In this document: positions 45,457-52,304 of the stretch, piece after piece
Numbering within the stretch: the stretch's first letter is position 1
How the letters are laid out: each line of letters begins with the position of its first letter
Assembly (NCBI GenBank): GCA_017794705.1
Contig: CP051235.1
Span: forward strand, 2,567,001 to 2,631,000
Reading direction: 5' to 3'
Length of the DNA: 64,000 nt
Source: Devosia sp.
GTDB lineage: Bacteria; Pseudomonadota; Alphaproteobacteria; Rhizobiales; Devosiaceae
Notes under the pieces: generated by a model
Databases searched by the model: none
What the model saw: only the letters and a program-made list of their open reading frames with translations
What the model was told of the DNA's origin: nothing
Made by a program: the position numbers and the translations under genes

Positions 45457-45995
45457 CGGTAAGTCTCCTGTTGACGATTATGAATATGCGGGTTGATGGC
45501 GCCGTTGACGCGGGCCGTGTGCGTGGGCTGCATGCGGGGCTGTTCCGCCATTGAAGGGGCGGGATGCGGCGGCTGCCGGCCCGAAGATTTCAGCAATTCA
45601 TTGGCCACAAGGGCGATGCCGCCGATCAGGGCCGTGGTGCCTGCCGCCCGGGATTTGAACACCAGCGGCAGCAGGGCGGTGCCAAGGGTCGCAACCAGCC
45701 GGGTGCGCGATTCGGCGCGCCGGGCTTCGCGGCGATCCCGAAGCTGCATCACCCGGAGTGCGACAAGCACAACCAGCAAGGCGACAATCGCTGCGAGGCA
45801 AAGCACCGTGGCCGAGGCAACCGGCCCATAGGTCTCGGCCGCGTAGATCGTGGCGGCGGCAATGCCTGCCGAATAGGCGGTAAGGCCGAAAAGACCGGCC
45901 AGCGCGACCAGGATGGCGTCGCGCCGGGCTATGCGCTTGGCGCGCTCGACATCCTGGGTGAACGCTTCGGCGATTGTCTTGATGAATCCGGACAT
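45453..45995 (-). CDS. phage-holin-like/DUF membrane protein, 180 aa
   Basis: Two hydrophobic spans (about 27-50 and 57-82) follow an amphipathic N-terminus (FIKTIAEAFTQDVERAKRIA). A basic stretch (RVMQLRDRREARRAESRTR) is followed by another hydrophobic segment (AAGTTALIGGIALVANELLK) and a His/Pro-rich tail. The layout recalls the small 'phage holin family' membrane proteins that commonly accompany YqjD/ElaB (DUF883) genes, as here. They are not true holins. Second gene of the stress operon, 11 bp after the DUF883 gene. Confidence 0.7.
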   Translation of the reverse strand: MSGFIKTIAEAFTQDVERAKRIARRDAILVALAGLFGLTAYSAGIAAATIYAAETYGPVASATVLCLAAIVALLVVLVALRVMQLRDRREARRAESRTRLVATLGTALLPLVFKSRAAGTTALIGGIALVANELLKSSGRQPPHPAPSMAEQPRMQPTHTARVNGAINPHIHNRQQETYR

Positions 45996-46006
45996 TTGCC
46001 GACTTG

Positions 46007-46357
46007 CTATTTGCGCGTCAGTACGGCCAGCAAAATGCCAACGCCTGCCGCAATACCGAGGGCCTGCAAGGGGTTTGACCGCACCTGACGGGTCACATTG
46101 CCTTCAAGTGCGTCGAATTCGGCTTGCAGGTTTTTCAGTGCGCCCTCATAGGCTTCCGTGAGGTCGTGACCGGCTTCGGTCGCAGCGTGCTGGGCCTCGT
46201 GTACCTTGCCAACGCCCATGCGCTGGACGGTGTCCGTCAGGGCAGCGATGTCGTTACGCAGCTGTTCGAACTGCTTTTCGACATCTTCAGTGGAAGGAAC
46301 GTCTGAACCGTTGCCACGCGATTTGGTGGCAGCTGTACGTGTCGTTGCCATTTTCAT
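46007..46357 (-). CDS. DUF883/ElaB-YqjD-type tail-anchored protein
   Basis: 116 aa. A long amphipathic/coiled-coil part (about 25-90, VEKQFEQLRNDIAALTDTVQ, then LTEAYEGALKNLQAEFDALE) is followed by the family hallmark, a short C-terminal membrane anchor RSNPLQALGIAAGVGILLAV. ElaB/YqjD proteins sit on the inner membrane and bind stationary-phase ribosomes in E. coli. First gene of the operon DUF883, holin-like, Pro-rich, dps; an exact EcfG promoter lies 23 bp upstream. Confidence 0.88.
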   Translation of the reverse strand: MKMATTRTAATKSRGNGSDVPSTEDVEKQFEQLRNDIAALTDTVQRMGVGKVHEAQHAATEAGHDLTEAYEGALKNLQAEFDALEGNVTRQVRSNPLQALGIAAGVGILLAVLTRK

Positions 46358-46379
46358 CTCCTTTGATGTTCAGCTGAAT

Positions 46380-46404
46380 AACGCCGCAGCGGCATTTGGG
46401 TTCC
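46380..46404 (-). promoter_or_regulatory. EcfG-type promoter of the DUF883-dps operon
   Basis: Minus strand GGAAC-N16-CGTT, exact match, 23 bp before the ATG at 46357. Confidence 0.87.
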
Positions 46405-46422
46405 ATTCCCGGCCGCGCAAAA

Positions 46423-46450
46423 AGGGGCACCCGGCAAACCGGATGCCCCT
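46423..46450 (-). terminator. terminator of the PRC-barrel gene
   Basis: AGGGGCACCCGG-caaa-CCGGATGCCCCT, a 12-bp stem with one mismatch; on the minus strand a T run follows, 24 bp past the stop at 46474. Confidence 0.82.
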
Positions 46451-46473
46451 GACTTTTGTTGGTTCAGATGGTC

Positions 46474-47448
46474 CTATTGCAGAACCACCGAACCGGGGTT
46501 GGTGTCGTAGGCTTCGCGATCGAATTCGGGCTGGTTCTCCAGCTGTTCGCGGGAGAAATCGGTGTGGACCGACAACCAGCCATTCTGGTCGCGCAGGATT
46601 TCGAGTTCAGCGGCTGCTACGGCAACCGGCTTCTCGCCGATGCCCAGAAAGCCGCCGACGTCGACGATATAGGCGTCGATACCGCCCTCATCGTTGAGGA
46701 TGACGTCACCGATTTCGCCGATATCCTGATCGTTTGCCGCGTAGGTGCGGGCGCCGATCAGGTCATTGGCGCTGACCGCATCGATCTCGACCAGCGTCAT
46801 GCCGGCATCGTTGGCGGTGCCCTGGGCGGAAGGCTCCATTTCACCTTCGTTCCGGGCGACATCAAGCTGTTCGTCCGAGTTGCCGCCCATGACATCCACA
46901 TCCATGGAGTCATTCATCGGGCTGGCTTCTTCGCCGTAGGTCCCGCTGCCTTCGGCCATCGGGTCGCCCATGGCTGTGCGTGCGGCGAAGTCGCTTTCGA
47001 TCGCGGCAGGATCGAAGGTAGGGGCGGCTTCCAGATCTTCGCGGTTGGCGTCAACGGTCAGCCAGGTGGCGCCGTCCACGTCCTGAACGTGGATATTGTC
47101 GAAGGCTATCGCGACCAGCTTTTCGCCGATGCCGAGAAAGCCGCCTACGCCGATCACAACGGCCTCGGCCGAGCCGTCAGGCGCCAGGATGATATCGTTG
47201 ACGTCACCGATCGCTTCGGCATCCTCGCCAATGCCATTGTGAATGGTCTGACCGATGATGTGTGTTGTCAGGAACTGGTCCGAAGAAGCAGAAAAGTACA
47301 TTTCTCCGCTGGTTTGGACCGCATCCATTCCTTCAGTGAAGAATGGGGTGCCCATCTCCGAACTCATCCCGGAATCCGACTGTTGCGCGATGGCGGCCGG
47401 CGCGGAAAGAACTGTCAGGGCGGTCGTCAGCAAAAGCAAACGTTTCAT
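46474..47448 (-). CDS. secreted protein with two PRC-barrel domains
   Basis: 324 aa. Signal peptide ends at PAAIAQ (residue 22). Two PRC-barrel domains are clearly duplicates: about 65-145 (HIIGQTIHNGIGEDAEAIGD to LEAAPTFD) and about 230-310 (DLIGARTYAANDQDIGEIGD to LENQPEFD). Each contains a GGFLGIGEK core. An acidic, Met/Ser-rich linker (150-220) separates them. PRC barrels are small beta-barrel binding modules; periplasmic ones in Hyphomicrobiales are often stress-induced but their ligand is unknown. An exact EcfG promoter lies 81 bp upstream. Confidence 0.88.
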   Translation of the reverse strand: MKRLLLLTTALTVLSAPAAIAQQSDSGMSSEMGTPFFTEGMDAVQTSGEMYFSASSDQFLTTHIIGQTIHNGIGEDAEAIGDVNDIILAPDGSAEAVVIGVGGFLGIGEKLVAIAFDNIHVQDVDGATWLTVDANREDLEAAPTFDPAAIESDFAARTAMGDPMAEGSGTYGEEASPMNDSMDVDVMGGNSDEQLDVARNEGEMEPSAQGTANDAGMTLVEIDAVSANDLIGARTYAANDQDIGEIGDVILNDEGGIDAYIVDVGGFLGIGEKPVAVAAAELEILRDQNGWLSVHTDFSREQLENQPEFDREAYDTNPGSVVLQ

Positions 47449-47528
47449 GGGAGGTCTCCTCTTGTGTGTTCGAGCCTTGTGGTTCGGCTGCAGATTCTAA
47501 CTCTGCGGGGTCAGGCTCTTGCACGGCC

Positions 47529-47553
47529 AACGAGCGAGGGGGGCAGGAGTTCC
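47529..47553 (-). promoter_or_regulatory. EcfG-type promoter of the PRC-barrel gene
   Basis: Minus strand GGAAC-N16-CGTT, exact match, 81 bp before the ATG at 47448. Confidence 0.85.
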
Positions 47554-47578
47554 TGAATTTTTTGGAGAAAGTCCGACG

Positions 47579-47612
47579 AAAAAAAATCGCCCCGCTGGGG
47601 ACAGGGGGCGAT
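47579..47612 (-). terminator. terminator of the DUF3309 gene
   Basis: ATCGCCCC/GGGGCGAT 8-bp stem; on the minus strand an eight-base T run follows. It separates the mini-protein unit from the PRC-barrel promoter. Confidence 0.85.
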
Positions 47613-47682
47613 CAGTTTGACTGACTTTGGAGGACTGCCGCCGGTGCCGGGGGAGCGCCGGGGCAGTTTCTTCTTGGGGGGT

Positions 47683-47841
47683 CTAGACGACCTGGAACAG
47701 CGCGAGCAGCACAAAGATCACGAGGATCGCGCCGAGGATGCCCGAAGGGCCGTAGCCCCAGCCGCGCGAGTAAGGCCAGGCCGGAATTGCGCCGAGCAGA
47801 AGCAGGATCACCAGGATGATGAGAATTGTTGAAAGGGCCAT
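47683..47841 (-). CDS. DUF3309-family mini membrane protein, 52 aa
   Basis: Translated by hand on the minus strand: MALSTILIILVILLLLGAIP, then AWPYSRGWGYGPSGILGAIL and a second hydrophobic stretch. This is a textbook DUF3309 protein (two short spans around the conserved PxWPYSRGWGYGPSG loop). Function unknown; the family is widespread in Proteobacteria and often stress-linked. GGAG lies ten bases before the ATG. It follows the 54 aa gene by 36 bp and probably shares its EcfG promoter. Confidence 0.88.
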   Translation of the reverse strand: MALSTILIILVILLLLGAIPAWPYSRGWGYGPSGILGAILVIFVLLALFQVV

Positions 47842-47877
47842 GAGTGGAACACTCCGTATTGGTGAAAATGGGCCGGG

Positions 47878-48042
47878 TCAGGCGACCTGTGAGATGGAAA
47901 GCACCATGGCGGCGGCGGTCAAAAGCAGGGTCATCCCGCCTCCCAGGGCAAAGAGCATCAGTTCCACATGTTCTGCGTTGTCTGCCCGTTCACGGGCCTT
48001 GTTGTTCATGTAGTGCGAAGTTGTTTGACCGAACTTGTTCAC
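47878..48042 (-). CDS. small single-span protein, 54 aa
   Basis: Translated by hand on the minus strand from a GTG with a strong GGAGG six bases upstream: a charged head (MNKFGQTTSHYMNNKARERA, then DNAEHVE) and one membrane span (LMLFALGGGMTLLLTAAAMV) near the C-terminus. No family recognised. It lies directly behind an EcfG-type promoter (35 bp) and ahead of the DUF3309 gene, so I take the two as a small stress-induced membrane-protein unit. Confidence 0.75.
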   Translation of the reverse strand: MNKFGQTTSHYMNNKARERADNAEHVELMLFALGGGMTLLLTAAAMVLSISQVA

Positions 48043-48076
48043 GACTCGCCTCCGTTATTGGCAGTTGCGAACATTC

Positions 48077-48102
48077 AACGCGGTCAAGCCGGAATTGGTT
48101 CC
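48077..48102 (-). promoter_or_regulatory. EcfG-type promoter of the two mini membrane proteins
   Basis: Minus strand GGAAC-N17-CGTT, exact boxes with the 17-bp spacer, 35 bp before the GTG at 48042 and just past the stop of the HWE kinase gene. Confidence 0.82.
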
Positions 48103-48109
48103 CTGAAGA

Positions 48110-49612
48110 TTAATATTTTGTTTCCCGGGGCAGCGGGAAACTGATCCGGGCCTCTACTCCCGGGGGTGACAGACGTGTTTCGACCTGGCTCCCGAGGATC
48201 TTTTGAAGACCCCGGTTGATGAGCACGGAACCCAATCCCTGCGGGGGGGTCTCCGAAATCTCCGGGCCGCCCAGTTCCCGCCAATGAATTGTCAGCGCCG
48301 GGCCCGTGTTGCTTCGAGCGGCTTTGGTGTGAATGGCAAGCCGGCCCTCCCGCACGGAAAGCGCGCCATGGCGCACCGCGTTGGTGGCCAGTTCGTGGAT
48401 GACCAGTCCGAGGCCCAGTGCCTCGTCAGGGCCAACAGGCACGTTGTCTCCTTCGATCGTCACCTGTTCGGCGAAACGCTCGGCGTAGGGGCCGATCAGG
48501 GTTTGCAGCAGCGATTGCACCGGCACCCGGTGAAGGGGATGTTCGGACAAAAGCGTGTGGGTGGCGGCCAGCGCTTGCAGGCGGCCCGAAAAGGCGCGCA
48601 TGAACTGTTCAGGCGTCTGCGCGGATTTCAGCGTCTGCGCCGCCAGCGACTGCAGTACCGCCAACGTGTTCTTGACCCGATGATCAAGCTCGCGCAGCAG
48701 CAGCCGGGTTGTGGCTTCGGCCTGCTTGGTCTTGGAAATGTCGAGGAAGATGCCTGCCATGGACGCGGGACGGCCGTCGCGGTCGCGTTCGTAGACCCGG
48801 CCCTGTCCCATCAGCCACTTGCCGTTTGAGCGGGTGCGGAACTCGCAATGAAAATCGACATTCTCAACGAGGGACATGTCGAGCGCGACGCGGACGTTCT
48901 CGATGTCGTCGGGATGCACAATGGTCAACAGGTCCTGCATCGACAGGTCGCTGGACAGGTCGAGATCGACCCAGTCGCGCAGGGTCTGGTCGGTGGCGAC
49001 GCGGTTGGTCTTGATGTGCCACATCCAGGAGGCGATGGACGCCGCGTGCAGCGCGAGGGAATGGCGGAACTCGGATTTCTTGCGGGCGAGGTCCGCCTCG
49101 TTGCGGCGCCGTGCATCAACTGACAGGTCGAGCAAAGTGGCGGTCAGCCCGGCAAGCCGCTGCAGCTGCATGGCGAGTTTGGGATCCGGCTGCTCGCGGG
49201 GTTGAGGATCCATCACAAAGATGCCGCCGATATCTTGTCCATCGATTTCAATGGCCGCTCCGGCGAGGAACCCGGGCCCTTCTCCGCCAAAGAGCTTCTG
49301 CAACTCGGCAAACCGTCTGTCCGCGTTGGCATCGGGAACCAGCAGCACTGGTTCATCCTGTTCCACAAGGTGTTCAAAAAGGCCCGGCATGAACTTCGTT
49401 GCGTCTTCGCCTTCGCCGGCACTGCCCAAAAGGATCTCCCCGCTGTCGCCAACGAGGCAGATGCAGGCAAATGCGCAACCGGACATGTCCGCTGCGAGGG
49501 CGGCGGTCGTGTCAAATTCCTGCCGGTCACCCACAGAACCATTGTACGGATAGACCACTCCCCGCGCTGCTGCGCCGTCCTTGTTCTGCGGTGAGCTCCG
49601 GCTGTCGGACAT
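48110..49612 (-). CDS. HWE-family sensor histidine kinase (GAF-PAS)
   Basis: 500 aa cytoplasmic kinase without membrane spans. The N-terminal GAF-like domain spans about 30-165, a PAS domain about 183-300 (SIASWMWHIKTNRVATDQTL to GIFLDISKTKQAEA), then the HWE kinase core: phosphoacceptor His311 in ELDHRVKNTLAVLQSL, N-box HELATNAVRHGALS and the diagnostic WRE in TIHWRELGG. HWE kinases are the usual phosphodonors of PhyR. With its exact EcfG promoter about 150 bp upstream and phyR 6 kb away, it is a good candidate for the cognate stress-sensing kinase (inference). Confidence 0.92.
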   Translation of the reverse strand: MSDSRSSPQNKDGAAARGVVYPYNGSVGDRQEFDTTAALAADMSGCAFACICLVGDSGEILLGSAGEGEDATKFMPGLFEHLVEQDEPVLLVPDANADRRFAELQKLFGGEGPGFLAGAAIEIDGQDIGGIFVMDPQPREQPDPKLAMQLQRLAGLTATLLDLSVDARRRNEADLARKKSEFRHSLALHAASIASWMWHIKTNRVATDQTLRDWVDLDLSSDLSMQDLLTIVHPDDIENVRVALDMSLVENVDFHCEFRTRSNGKWLMGQGRVYERDRDGRPASMAGIFLDISKTKQAEATTRLLLRELDHRVKNTLAVLQSLAAQTLKSAQTPEQFMRAFSGRLQALAATHTLLSEHPLHRVPVQSLLQTLIGPYAERFAEQVTIEGDNVPVGPDEALGLGLVIHELATNAVRHGALSVREGRLAIHTKAARSNTGPALTIHWRELGGPEISETPPQGLGSVLINRGLQKILGSQVETRLSPPGVEARISFPLPRETKY

Positions 49613-49762
49613 GGTGTTCAGTTATCGGGAATCTGGAGTTCGGGGTGCCTTCTTGCGCGGACGCAAAGACGGCGCCGAGCCACTTCCGGCCCACCGCCTG
49701 GCAATAGGGAATGCTGCAAACTCATCACTAGACAATTGCCCCGCAGCTACTCGTGACGCATC

Positions 49763-49787
49763 AACGCGGGCGCTGCGGATTGGTTCC
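49763..49787 (-). promoter_or_regulatory. EcfG-type promoter of the HWE kinase gene
   Basis: Minus strand GGAAC-N16-CGTT, exact match, 151 bp before the ATG at 49612, in the 285-bp divergent region with the next kinase. Nothing else was recognised there. Confidence 0.8.
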
Positions 49788-49897
49788 AATTTTTTTTCAA
49801 GAGGTTGGGACAGGTGCGCCAGTCAACTTGACCCCATCACACCAGGGACATAATTTTTGTTTCTACGGCGGCTTTTCCATCCAGCGGAGTAACGCAT

Positions 49898-51418
49898 TTG
49901 GCGCCTTCAAGGCAGTTTCTTCCGACTGGAACATTGGTTCTTGCGGCCGGTGCTTTCATGTTGGTTTCGGTGTTGGCGCTTGCCGGTGCGTTGATCTGGA
50001 GCGACTACCGGTCGACCTACGAGGCCGGGGAGTTGCGGGCCCGCTCGTCAGCGCATGTGGTTGCGGCCAGCTTCCAGTGGATTTTCGAGACCAGCAACCA
50101 GACCTTGCGCCGGCTCGATCTCGCGATGCAGCAGAACAATCTCGCTGCAATCCCGGATTCCATCGCAGACATCGATGAGATTGTCGGTGATCTGCCGCGC
50201 GGCTTTCAGTATGCGACCTATGATGCGGGCGGGAACCTGACTTATTCAAGCGTCGACGATGCGTCCCGCATCCGGGTGGAGGATCGCAATTATTTCCGCC
50301 GGCTGGTCAATGGTGAGGAGCAGGTGATCTCCGACCAGCTGGACGAGCGGCTGACCGGTGACAAGGTTTTCGTGATCGCGCGGCGGGTCACCGTGCTGGG
50401 AGAATTTGCCGGGGCCGTGAGTATTGCCGTGCCGGTTTCAGCGCTCGAGGAACTGTGGGAAACCATGCGCCTGTCGCCGGGCTCGTCGCTCAGTCTGTTG
50501 CGGTCCGACGGCATGGTAGTGGCGCGCTATCCGGCGCTTGAAGGCTCGACGAATGCCTCGTCCTCGCAGGTGTTCGAGGCAATCAAGGAAAGCCCGGAAG
50601 GCTCGTATTTCGCTGAATCTCCGCTTGATGGCGAAAACCGGCTGGTGGGGTACTGGCAGCTGGACGGCTGGCCGGTGATCGCCACTGCCGCGCTCGGCCC
50701 GAGCGATTTTCTGACCCCGTTCTGGACACGATTCCGTTTCTGGCTGCTGTTCGGCATTCCATCGCTTCTTGTGGTGGCCGGCTTGTTGATGTGGCTGGCG
50801 CTGTTGATCCGGCGCGACCAGGGACGCAGCCTGCAACTTGCGGAGTCCCTGCAGCGCAACGAGTTCCTGATGCGGGAAATCCATCACCGGGTGAAGAATA
50901 ATCTGCAGGTTGTGTCCTCGCTGGTGCGGCTGCAAAAAATGCCGCGCGAGGAAAAGGAAAGCCTGACCAGCCGCATCTCGGCGATGGTGTCCATTCACGA
51001 GGAAGTCTACAAGTCCGACCAGTTCGAAACGATCACGGTCAGTCCCTATCTGACCCGGCTGGTCACCGACATATCGGGCGCCTACGGCGGACAGGCGGAA
51101 ATCAACTATGATTTCGAAGAAATCACGTTGCCGGGTGACCGGGCGATGCAACTCGGCCTGCTGCTCAATGAACTTGTGTCCAACAGTTTCAAGCACGGCA
51201 TAAAGTCTGAAGGCGGGAAGCTCGACATCTCCCTCAAGCGGATTGAGGATGACCAGATCGAACTGACGGTGCGTGACAATGGTCCGGGCTACGAGAAGGA
51301 TGAGGCGACCGAGAACATGGGTAGCCGGCTGATTTCGGCGTTTGTCACTCAGCTCGGCGCCGAATATGAGGTGGCCAACGACAATGGTGCCGTCGCTCGG
51401 GTACGATTCAAGGCCTGA
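49898..51418 (+). CDS. membrane sensor histidine kinase, HisKA_2 type with extracytoplasmic sensor
   Basis: 506 aa from a TTG with GGAG eight bases upstream. The first span is at about 12-35, a periplasmic Cache-like sensor at about 36-275 (YSSVDDASRIRVEDRNYFRR, then VSIAVPVSALEELWETM) and the second span at about 283-307. The HisKA_2 dimer domain follows (phosphoacceptor in MREIHHRVKNNLQVVSSLVR, His329/330), then a HATPase_c domain (LLLNELVSNSFKHGIKSEGG, VRDNGPGYE). This architecture is that of PhyK-like and related kinases, so PhyR is one plausible target. No EcfG site was found before it. A RidA gene follows after 5 bp. Confidence 0.9.
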   Translation: MAPSRQFLPTGTLVLAAGAFMLVSVLALAGALIWSDYRSTYEAGELRARSSAHVVAASFQWIFETSNQTLRRLDLAMQQNNLAAIPDSIADIDEIVGDLPRGFQYATYDAGGNLTYSSVDDASRIRVEDRNYFRRLVNGEEQVISDQLDERLTGDKVFVIARRVTVLGEFAGAVSIAVPVSALEELWETMRLSPGSSLSLLRSDGMVVARYPALEGSTNASSSQVFEAIKESPEGSYFAESPLDGENRLVGYWQLDGWPVIATAALGPSDFLTPFWTRFRFWLLFGIPSLLVVAGLLMWLALLIRRDQGRSLQLAESLQRNEFLMREIHHRVKNNLQVVSSLVRLQKMPREEKESLTSRISAMVSIHEEVYKSDQFETITVSPYLTRLVTDISGAYGGQAEINYDFEEITLPGDRAMQLGLLLNELVSNSFKHGIKSEGGKLDISLKRIEDDQIELTVRDNGPGYEKDEATENMGSRLISAFVTQLGAEYEVANDNGAVARVRFKA

Positions 51419-51423
51419 GATTC

Positions 51424-51894
51424 ATGCGCCGCACGATCATTCCCCCGCAACTGCGCAGCGTTTACACCCAGTGGCATTTCGCGCCGGCGGTGGTCAGCAA
51501 CGGGCTGATCTTCTGCTCGGGCATCGTGGGCACCAGTATTGATGGCGAGGCGCCGGGTGCCTCTGGACTGGCAGGTGCAGAGGCAATCCTGTCCGGCAAT
51601 TCGGAAGCGGATATTGCCGCGCTGGTCGCGGTGGGTGATCCGGAGGCGCAATTCGCCACGGCGTTTGAGGCGCTTTCGGCGGTGCTGGCGGAGGCCGGTG
51701 CCACGCTTTCTGATGTGGTTGAACTGACCAGCTATCACGTGGACATGGCCCGGCACATGGGCACATTCATGACGGTCCGCGACCGTTATCTGAGCGAACC
51801 TTGGCCGGCCTGGACGGCGATCGGGGTCAGCGAACTGGCGGTGCCGGGCGGGCTGGTGGAACTCAGGGCCATTGCCTCGGCACCGGAAGGCTAG
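51424..51894 (+). CDS. RidA/YjgF-family protein
   Basis: 156 aa, slightly longer than the usual 125-130. The fold blocks are present: FAPAVVSNGLIFCSGIVGT, TAFEALSAVLAEAGATLSDV, VELTSYHVDM and a C-terminal LVELRAIASAP. RidA proteins hydrolyse reactive enamines/imines; the conserved catalytic Arg near the C-terminus is represented by Arg in VELRAIA. An insertion around residues 40-62 (GEAPGASGLAGAEAILSGNS) makes it a divergent subgroup. Only 5 bp from the kinase gene, so co-transcribed; its end overlaps the MerR gene by 4 bp. Confidence 0.85.
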   Translation: MRRTIIPPQLRSVYTQWHFAPAVVSNGLIFCSGIVGTSIDGEAPGASGLAGAEAILSGNSEADIAALVAVGDPEAQFATAFEALSAVLAEAGATLSDVVELTSYHVDMARHMGTFMTVRDRYLSEPWPAWTAIGVSELAVPGGLVELRAIASAPEG

Positions 51895-52304
51895 TCACTT
51901 TTCTGGCTGAGTTGCTCGTCGGCAAGCTTCTTGATTTCGGTGAGTTCGTCGATCGTGGTCTCGAGGTCCTTCTTCTGGGACCTGAGCAGATCGAGGCGGC
52001 TGTTGACCTTTTCCAGCAGCATTTCGGTCTGGGCCTTCTGGCTATTGTCGGCCTCATAAAGCGAGAGATACTCGGAAATATCCTTGAGTGAGAAACCCAG
52101 CCGCTTGCCGCGCAGAATGAGTTGAAGCCGGGCCCGGTCGCGGCGGCGGAACACACGGGTACCACCCACCCGCTTGGGGAAGATCAGCCCCTTTGATTCA
52201 TAAAACCTTATGGCGCGGGTTGAGATGCCAAACTCGCGGGCCAGCTCTGTGATGGCAAAAAGGTCGGCGGTCTGGGCTTCGGGCTTATTCACTTGTTTCT
52301 TCAT
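51891..52304 (-). CDS. MerR-family regulator of the beta-oxidation locus (LiuR-like)
   Basis: 137 aa from the ATG at 52304. The N-terminal MerR HTH and wing are AITELAREFGISTRAIRFYE, then SKGLIFPKRVGGTRVFRRRD, followed by a coiled dimer helix (MLLEKVNSRLDLLRSQKKDL, then ETTIDELTEIKKLAD). No metal-binding Cys. It starts 20 bp inside the end of fadD, so it is co-transcribed with it. The neighbourhood and the two palindromes upstream of fadD and fadE suggest it senses a fatty-acid or branched-chain acyl-CoA like LiuR; the ligand is inferred. Confidence 0.85.
   Translation of the reverse strand: MKKQVNKPEAQTADLFAITELAREFGISTRAIRFYESKGLIFPKRVGGTRVFRRRDRARLQLILRGKRLGFSLKDISEYLSLYEADNSQKAQTEMLLEKVNSRLDLLRSQKKDLETTIDELTEIKKLADEQLSQKSD

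Noticed and set aside
49788-49897. A possible EcfG promoter for the membrane kinase at 49898
   Set aside because: No GGAAC with a CGTT at 16-17 bp was found on the plus strand in front of it. The GGAAC near 49937 lies inside the gene.
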